Assembly (NCBI GenBank): GCA_036874045.1
Contig: CM072336.1
Span: forward strand, 8,708,501-8,772,500
Direction: 5' to 3'
Source of the DNA: Cymodocea nodosa
Taxonomy: Eukaryota; Streptophyta; Magnoliopsida; Alismatales; Cymodoceaceae
DNA: 64,000 nt
Numbering within the stretch: the stretch's first letter is position 1; the number at the start of each line of letters is the position of its first letter. Shown here one piece after another: positions 56,925 through 64,000 of the stretch. Under the pieces are notes generated by a model, which did no database searches, was not told the origin of the DNA, and was given only the letters and a program-made list of their open reading frames with translations. The translations under genes and the position numbers were made by a program.

Positions 56925-56990
56925 TTAACACTCCGTTAAGTTATAGCTAACTCAATGGACTAACCTCGTGGAATTGAAGTGACTCAACGA
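56925..56990. repeat. ACTCAACGA micro-repeat array
   Basis: CTCCGTTAAGTTATAGCTAACTCAATGGACTAACCTCGTGGAATTGAAGTGACTCAACGAAGC: four arms in the U5-side part of the LTR. Confidence 0.8.
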
Positions 56991-58017
56991 AGCTATCTAT
57001 CTAGTTTAATATTGCTATTTACAGAGGAATTCGGTCAACTATTGGGCGGTTCAACAAATTGTAAATAACATCAATTAAGCTCTATAATGCTAGTTAATAT
57101 TAGATTTATCATTCAACAACAGTAACATTCAGATATTTCAAACAGTAACCATTAAAATCATTAAGTATTAGGAATGATTCAATTCAGTAAACTGTAAAAC
57201 TATTTTCTATTTTCTAAATTAAACAAACATGAAACATTCAAAGCACTAACAATGATAACATTAATCATGATACAAAACAAACAATACAACACTCAAATAC
57301 TAACTATAAACATAGATAAGTTGTTGTTGGTATTTTTTTGTTTTGATATGATCATGGAAATGGGCGAAAGGTGAAATGTAAAAGTAATCTCTATCGACAG
57401 TAAAAACTTCTGTCACTACATGCGACGCGATTACATCACTGAAAACTTAATCACTTACAATTCTGCCTCCTCTCCCTATAGAATCGCGAGTCCAGAATTG
57501 CAAGATGATCTCCTCTTCAATATACTAGCATCAACCCGAAACCAAGGCTAGAAGTTTCACGATCTCTTGAGATATGAGTCGGTGCTTGGTGAAAACAGCT
57601 TCCCTTCCCGCGACGCGATCACTCCTCATAGTGGTTGTTAGGCACTATGTTTGACTCGGAATTGACCTGACATCAAAAAAGTATCCTCACAAACCTCTGA
57701 TGGTTGGTGATTATGGTGTGATGGTTGTGGTGGTTGGTGTGGTACTTCAGGGAACTTCCTACGCTGCCTAAAGATAGCTTGGTTTGTCCTCCTCTACACA
57801 CACTGGTCACACCTTCTTCGTCTTTTCTCCTTTTCTTTTATATTTCTTTAGTGGTAACTGCTTCTACTTAGATGATCGGTTGGATTTCCTTCATTTATAT
57901 CAATGATGGTGATTTCTTCTCCCTTCCCCGAGTGAATTCCTACATGATATGTGCAATCGTAGTTTTCCTTTGAATGTCCTATTTCTGTAACCGCTACAGT
58001 GGCATATTAGAAAATAA

Positions 58018-58385
58018 ATGGTCCATGGAGTTACAGATAACTCAACGGACTTACTTTGTTGATTTAACTATAAAACATGTACAATAAAGAAATAAGCTGC
58101 TAACCTAACGCGTTACCTTAGTGTGTATTCATATAACTTAACGCGTACAGTTATGCTAACTTAACGAGTTAAACATGTGCATCTCACGTGACATAATAAA
58201 GCATTTAAATTCAACACGTGCATAAATCTAACTTAACGAGTTCAGATATATAACTTTAAGATTTTTACTCGCTAACTCAACGAGTTGTCACGTGATCTTT
58301 TTATACCTTTAAACCTGTAACTCAACGAGTTGGCACGTGATCTTTTAACAAAAAGAACACTAATTCAACGAGTTGTTACTGTTCA
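58018..58385. repeat. ACTCAACGA/AACGAGTT array with G-boxes in 5' LTR
   Basis: GTCCATGGAGTTACAGATAACTCAACGGACTTACTTTGTTGA, CTAACTTAACGAGTTAAACATGTGCATCTCACGTGAC, CTAACTTAACGAGTTCAG, GCTAACTCAACGAGTTGTCACGTGATC, GTAACTCAACGAGTTGGCACGTGATC, CTAATTCAACGAGTTG. The 3-4 late units each pair the motif with CACGTGA. This lies in the upstream (U3) side of the LTR when read on its own strand. Confidence 0.85.
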
Positions 58386-58929
58386 CCTAAATATTCTTTT
58401 AGCGTTTAAAACATAACTGTCCGGTACATGCAATATAACTCTCCGAAATAACAGAAAATTCGGATACTAAAGAATCAAAAACCAGCAACTTACCGACAGT
58501 TGAGAAATATATTAAATTAATGCTAATTCCTTGAAATTACGTAGATTCTTTCATTAAAGCATATAACAGTGCAATTATAACATAATAGCTTAATTTTCAT
58601 ATGATAAGCTAAATATTATGCAATTAACCATTATTTAACCATTAATACTATGCACTTTTTCATTCTAAACAAGTGCAATACTATGTGACCCTCTCTATCG
58701 CTTCCGGGCAATGCTCAACCAGGCATTTGCTTGCTTCATTCGTCATGAGTTCATGCTTCATTACCCATCACCCATGATACTTCATCTTCTCCATGGAGAT
58801 GGCAATGGAATTAATTCCTTGGAGATGGAATTAAACCTTTTAAATAAAAAAAAAGAGGTTTATAATATATCTAAATAAAAATTTGTATGACCTATATGCA
58901 TTTAAGGTAACCAAAAGATCTTTTTAGAT

Positions 58930-60053
58930 GGGAGAATATAACATCTAAAGTAAACATTTAATATATTTTAGATACGAAATATATAATATTTAAAATAAAA
59001 TATCAAAGCTCTTTAGATATAACATATAAATATCTGAAGAAAAAAAAAACTTTGGACATGATATAAAATATCCAAGGCAAAATATTAAAACACTTTAGAT
59101 ATAATACATAAATATTTAAAGTGGAAATTAAAATACTTTGGATATGACATATAGATATTCAAAGCAAAAAATGGGAAAAAGAAATTAAAGCAAAAATTAA
59201 ATATTTTAGATATGAATTATAAATATCAAAAAAAAAGAGAGGAAATATGAACTTTGTCATGCCATATTCAGTATTCGATTTGATTGAAGCTGAAATTTGA
59301 ATTACATATAATAATAATAATATTGGTTATGCCAAATTAGGAGTGTGCTTTAACTGAAATTAAAATATACCAAATGCTAATATAAAATTCCAGATGTTAA
59401 ATAAAAAAAAGTAAAGTTAGAACATGTTAGATACAACACTCATAAAAAAATTATTAAAATACTTTATGTATGATATATGAATATCCAAAATAAAGGAGAG
59501 ATATGATATGAAATGTAAATATCTAAGGTTTGAAACATATTAAATGCTTCTAGATAAGTGCCTAAATTATCCACATAATCTATATTTTGTTGTAAAATAT
59601 AAATATATAAAATATCAAAATATAAATAGAAAATTATCAAAATATCCCAAATATTTAAAATATCAATTATTCTCATATATGAGTATAAATTGTCCAAAAA
59701 AATAGAGAGTATAAAATGTTAAATTACTCTTAGATAAGAGTCTAAACTATCCATGTAACCTATAATTTGATATAAAATATCAAAATATAAATGGAATATT
59801 ATCAAAATATTGAAAATATTAATTACTCTCAGATATGAGTATAAACTATTTATAAAAAAAGAGAGAATAAAATATTAAATTACTTCTAGATGAGAGTCTA
59901 AACTATGTACATAACCCATACTTTGATAAAATATAAATATATAAAATATCAAAATATAAATGAAAAATTATCAAAATATTTAAAATTCCAAATACTCCCA
60001 TATATGAGTATAAATTGTCTACAAAATTTAAATTTTGACTCAAATAAAAAATA
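58930..60053. repeat. AT-rich tandem array with ACTCTTAGATAAGAGT units, right copy
   Basis: Same as 34456-35567 with few changes; units containing CTCTTAGATAAGAG or CTCTCAGATATGAG palindromes. Confidence 0.8.
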
Positions 60054-61007
60054 TGTGTAGGATCGAATGGCTACACAAGAGGGGGATGAATTATGTTTTT
60101 CAACATTTTCAATTATAATTGAAACTTCAAAATTAAAAACAAGTCAAGACACTGTTTTAATCAAATCATTTTATACAAGGTTTTAATTACAATATACAAT
60201 TCAATTCTCATATGAAATTGTAGATGCAATTATATAATGATACCATGTTTCATTTAATCAATTTCATAACTATAAATAGAGAAAACTAATTTACAGAATT
60301 TAAAACATTTCTCATTGTTTGAGATTTTTCTTTTTCTTCTGCAAATCTTCAGTGACTAATATCTGACTTTCTCTGTTTCACTGAATTTGCTTTCTTTTGA
60401 TTCTTCAATTCTTTAGTGACATATAATTGACTTTCTCTTCTTCATTGAATTTTCTTCTATCTATGAGCTTTTCCCTATAGAAGTGTTTTGATCCCTAAAA
60501 ATATATTTCGTTTGGTGTGCAGGGATGATTGATCAACGAGAATTCTATGCCTTTTATACTGTATCTTCATTTCATGCATATCTTCCACATTTAACCACAA
60601 TCAGTTTTCCACTCTTCATGTTTTCTCTTTTTCCTTCATCGAAATACACACGTTTTGACCCACGTTTTCCTCTCGAATTTTCTTTAATCATCAATCCTAG
60701 ATCTTTGAAAAATTTCTTGCAAAATAAACTTTCTCATCTAAAATTTTTCATCAAATGTAATAAGTCATTGTGTTAATGTTAACTAAACGAGTAAAACAAG
60801 TAGAATTATAACTTAACGTATATAACTTAACGAGTTCATCATGTGCCAAATCACGTGACAAGTAATATAGCTAACTCAATGAACTAAGTCTGTGGTGTTA
60901 CGCTAACTTAACGAACCAGCTTTATAGTGTTACAATTAACTCAACAAACTAACTCCATTGTGTTACTGATAACTCAACAAACCAGTAATAAATAAATATT
61001 TTAAACA
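60054..61007 (-). mobile_element. Copia LTR family A, right copy
   Basis: Minus strand TGTTTAAAATATTTATTTATTACTGG (61007) to GAATGG...CCTACACA (60054). It has the same abrupt contact with integrase as the left copy. ACTCAACGA micro-repeats at 60790-60985 include an extra short unit, CGTATATAACTTAACGAG. Confidence 0.8.
60790..60985. repeat. ACTCAACGA micro-repeat array in copia LTR A, right copy
   Basis: CTTAACGTATATAACTTAACGAGTTCATCATGTGCCAAATCACGTGACAAG, TAACTCAATGAACTAAGTCTGTGG, TTACAATTAACTCAACAAACTAACTCCATTGTGTTAC: alternating arms with a G-box between. Confidence 0.8.
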
Positions 61008-62050
61008 ATAAAGTATTTACCAATTTTGGCCATTTCTTGAAGTGATCGATTCTTTCTCTCAACAGCACCATTTTGAGATAGTGCTTTAGGGAAAAAATAT
61101 CTATGATCAACGCCATGATCTTTATAGTAATTATCCATTTGATCATTTTCAAATTCAATACCATGATCACTCCTAAGTTTTTGAATAGAGACACTTTATT
61201 CATTTTGAACAAGAATACGAAACTTTTTAAACTTTTCAAAAACATCTGTCTTAGTTGCTAGAAAATATACCCAAGTATATCTAGAGAAGTCATCTACTAA
61301 AACAAATACATATCATTTACCATTAAGACTCATGATTCTTGTTGGTCCAAATAGATACATATGTATAAGTTCTAAGACTCTTTTGCTTGATATATCATTT
61401 TTGGATTTAAAAGAGTTTTTATGAATTTTTCCTAACTCACATGCATCACACATGAAATCTTTTGAGTATTTAATCTTTGGTAAACCTCTCACTAAATTTT
61501 TTCTAGATAATTTATGCAACAGTTTCATATTTATATGCCTAATCCTTCTATATCAAAGATATGCATCACTAGTTTCAACTAGCAAACATGAATTTAAATC
61601 AACTATACTAGAAGGTAAAGATAAAATACATACAGAACCTTTTCTTTCAGCAATAAAACTTCAATTCATCTATGATTTTATCAATAATTTTGCATATATT
61701 ATCTTTAAACAATACATAGTATCCTTTATCAATTAGTTTTATAACATTCAGCAAATTAAATTCTAGGTTTTCTACATATAATACATTTGAAATAACACAA
61801 GTAGGAGTTATTTAAACAATACCTATACCTATGATTTTATCCTTGCTTTTGTTTTGAAATATTACACTTCTTTTCTTGGTATTTATAAAATTTTTTAGTA
61901 GACTTTTCTTTCCAGTCATGTGACTTGATGCTCCACTATCCAAAATCCATTTTGATGTTGTTATCTCTTGCAAAACAAGTTAAGAAGAACTGTTTCTTGA
62001 TACTTAATGTCTTTGAGGACTAAGTTCATTAAAAGCATATTTCTTCTTTT
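61008..62050 (-). pseudogene. Copia protease and integrase fragment, right copy A
   Basis: Minus strand: protease active site DSGASSHMTG (61912-61941), pre-integrase region with MCDACELGKIHKNSFKS (about 61440), integrase start and, in another frame, LRSDHGIEFEN (catalytic Asp, about 61170) and NGAVERKNRSLQEMAKIGK, with the catalytic Glu in VERKN, ending at 61008. RT and RNase H are missing. More of integrase is readable than in the left copy. Confidence 0.85.
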
Positions 62051-64000
62051 AGTTTAAAACAGTCTAACATTATCATTTATATTCTTGTTAATTGCAAATA
62101 CTACTAATTTATCATTAGCTTCATACTTACTTATAGAATTATTAATCTTCTTAAAATTCTTTTTATTTTCAAATGTAGTATAACCAAGACCAAACCAATT
62201 TTTATCAGATGTTAATTTATTTTGGTCATACTCATACATTTCAGTAAGATCGTACCAAGATTTTGTACTTGTATTTAAATTTTCAGTACATACAAAATCT
62301 TTTTCTACACAAGAATTTTCAGATAAAGAACATGCAAAACCAATAATTGGTCTAATACCACTATTTTGAATTTCAAGCTCTGGTTTCTGAATTTCCAGTT
62401 CACTACAATTGTCTAAAATTTTAGAAACACTAATAACTGAATTTCTAGAACAAGAAACAAGATTTTTAGAAACATTGATAGTCATGTTAGTGGTACATTT
62501 AGATAAATTACATTGGTTTATATTATTACTACATGATTCATCCCTTGAAGTACTTACTTCTACATATTTATTACCTTGTTTCATAATAAAAGGAATTTTA
62601 GTCTTAGATTTACTTAAACTGCAACTAATAAATCCTTTGTTGGCTTGAGATTCAAGATAATCAAATCCTAAGCCAAATTTATATGACACCACAAGGGTAC
62701 TAGTTAGCTTGTCTAACTTAGTTTGACTTAAGTTCCATTTCTCAATGGTGGAATTTAAATCTAGCTCTCTCATTTTTAATTTATCAATCTCTAACTCACG
62801 ATCATTTATGTTGTTTCCCAATTTTTCATTTTCAGATTCTATCTTTAATTTTTCAGCATTTATATTCTATATTTGTTCATGCAAGACACATTCATTAAAT
62901 CTAAATTTATGCAAATCTCTAGCATGATTTTCATTATCACATTTAAACTTTTCTAAAGTAGTAGATGGGAAACAATTTTCTTCTTCCATAATGGACAAAG
63001 AGTTTCTAATATTCTTATTTTCCAATTTACAAACTTTAAGTTTTTGTAATAATGCATGATAAGCACATAATAATTCATCAAAGTTAAAATCTGAATGACT
63101 TTTAGGATAAGATATTATCTCATACTCATCTACCATGAAGCACACTTGAGCAACGTCTTCTGACTCTTGTTCTTCTTCTAAATGTAAAGATTTTGATAAT
63201 AATTCCTTAGATTCAAACTCTTCTGATGTGTCATCCCAAGTAACCATCAAAGCCTTTTTTTTGTAAAACTTTTTCTGAGTCTTCTTCTTTTGATTTGTCC
63301 TACTTTGTTTTTCCTTTTTCCTTATAGGACAATCTAGAGAAAGATGTCCATGTTTCTTGCAATTGTAACATATATACTTTCTAGATGAAGAATTCTTTTC
63401 GTTTAGTGACTTTGATGTTGTAAGTTTATCATTTTTGTTCCTTTGTTGTTTCCTAGCTTTCCATGCCTTCTTGAATTTCCTAGTCAGCAAAATCAAATCC
63501 TCGTCAGAATTAGTGGATATTTTAGAATCTGAATTAATTTTAAAGGTTATTTCTTTCTTCATTTTTAATTTATTATGACTTAGTGAATCATTTAATTGAA
63601 CTTCATAAGCAGTTAAATTTCCTATAAGTTCATTTATAATATAAACATTTAAGTCTTGTGATTTTTTAATTGATGTCACTTTCTAAGACCATTTAGAACT
63701 TAGGGATCTGAGAATTTTTCTCATCAAATCCTTCTATTCAAAATTCTTTCCTAAGTATTTTAAGGAATTTATGATATCTAGGAATCTGGAAAATATCTTA
63801 GAAATACTTTCGTCTTCATGCATCATAAAGAGTACATATTTATGAATTAACATATTAATTTTAGTCTCTTTAACTTGAGAAGTACCTTCATATGAAGCTT
63901 CTAATGTATGTCACATCTCATAAGTAGATTTATATGCTGATACTTTACTAAACTATTTATATCTCAATGCACAAAATAAGATATTTATGTCTTTTGCATT
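62051..64000 (-). pseudogene. Copia gag with long coiled-coil tail, running off the window
   Basis: Minus strand from the window end: UBN2-type gag with stops (64000-63680), then open for 270 codons (63679-62867): helical end of gag (NELIGNLTAYEVQLND), KARKQQRNKND, an intact zinc knuckle CYNCKKHGHLSLDC (63327-63371), Lys-rich part, VTWDD and an acidic stretch, then a coiled coil. One stop (62864-62866) separates it from 255 more codons (62821-62054) of charged, Ser/Asn-rich sequence that lead into the protease. The domain order equals copy B (39098-40943) and the layout of long-gag copia elements. The 5' LTR lies outside the window. Confidence 0.88.

Larger units (their letters stand above)
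56684..58671 (-). mobile_element. Athila-type 5' LTR (family G reference copy)
   Basis: 1988 bp. On the minus strand it starts TGTTTAGAATGAAAAAGTGCATAG (58671) and ends GTTAACAAGCCCAAACA (56684), directly before the primer site. It gives the full extent of family G, of which 2020-4541, 11720-13853, 19515-21140 and 51601-53042 are other copies. It contains ACTCAACGA arrays and G-box words. No 3' LTR is found downstream of the integrase. Confidence 0.9.
58672..62272. repeat. Segmental duplication block, right copy
   Basis: Direct copy of 34185-37783. Its left edge is exactly the start of the Athila LTR at 58671, so that LTR inserted in, or recombined with, this block. Confidence 0.9.

Overview
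The window reads as nuclear DNA of a flowering plant. It is very AT-rich and dominated by nested, decayed LTR retrotransposons of plant lineages: Athila-type Ty3/gypsy and Ty1/copia with a long, coiled-coil-rich gag. It also holds a miniature TRIM retrotransposon, a Myb/SANT-like relic of the kind found in PIF/Harbinger ORF1, and a few host-type genes with plant introns and TATA boxes. There is no sign of operons, ribosome binding sites or CRISPR. I cannot name the species.

Layout. 1-6331: minus-strand Athila-type pol relic, split by a gypsy LTR (about 2020-4541) that itself carries a complete 532-bp TRIM (3459-3990, 5-bp target duplication). 6332-9046: copia 5' LTR, primer-binding site and broken gag. 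9479-24663: a direct tandem duplication of more than 6 kb (9479-16085 and 17297-23378), each copy holding a decayed plant transposon-protein ORF, a gypsy LTR and a copia 3' LTR. 24664-29243: dispersed repeat and AT-rich palindromic arrays. 29244-31078 and 41092-42918: arms of a large inverted duplication, each carrying an intact two-exon gene for a secreted, cationic, eight-cysteine peptide. The two genes are divergent, with promoters facing each other across about 10 kb of transposon debris (31079-41091). 42919-50600: a minus-strand stretch with an F-box gene (one in-frame stop), short spliced-looking exons, an Athila gag and a Glu/Gln-rich transposon-protein ORF. 50617-58671: the best-preserved Athila element (5' LTR, PBS, protease, RT, RNase H, integrase), interrupted by an LTR fragment. 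58672-64000: second copy of the 34185-37783 block, running into a fairly well-kept copia gag at the window end.

The most unusual signal is a set of spaced inverted micro-repeats. A roughly 10-16 base motif alternates with its own reverse complement every 20-40 bases (typically TAACTCAACGAACT / AGTTCGTTGAGTTA). It recurs in gypsy LTRs, copia LTRs and apparent introns. Separate arrays have the same architecture but different motif words. The second highlight is the peptide gene pair: the mature region is two CC-x5-C-x3-C repeats joined by a symmetric RRNGRR turn, and all five coding differences between the copies change an amino acid.

All alignments were made by eye; boundaries of degenerate elements are approximate.
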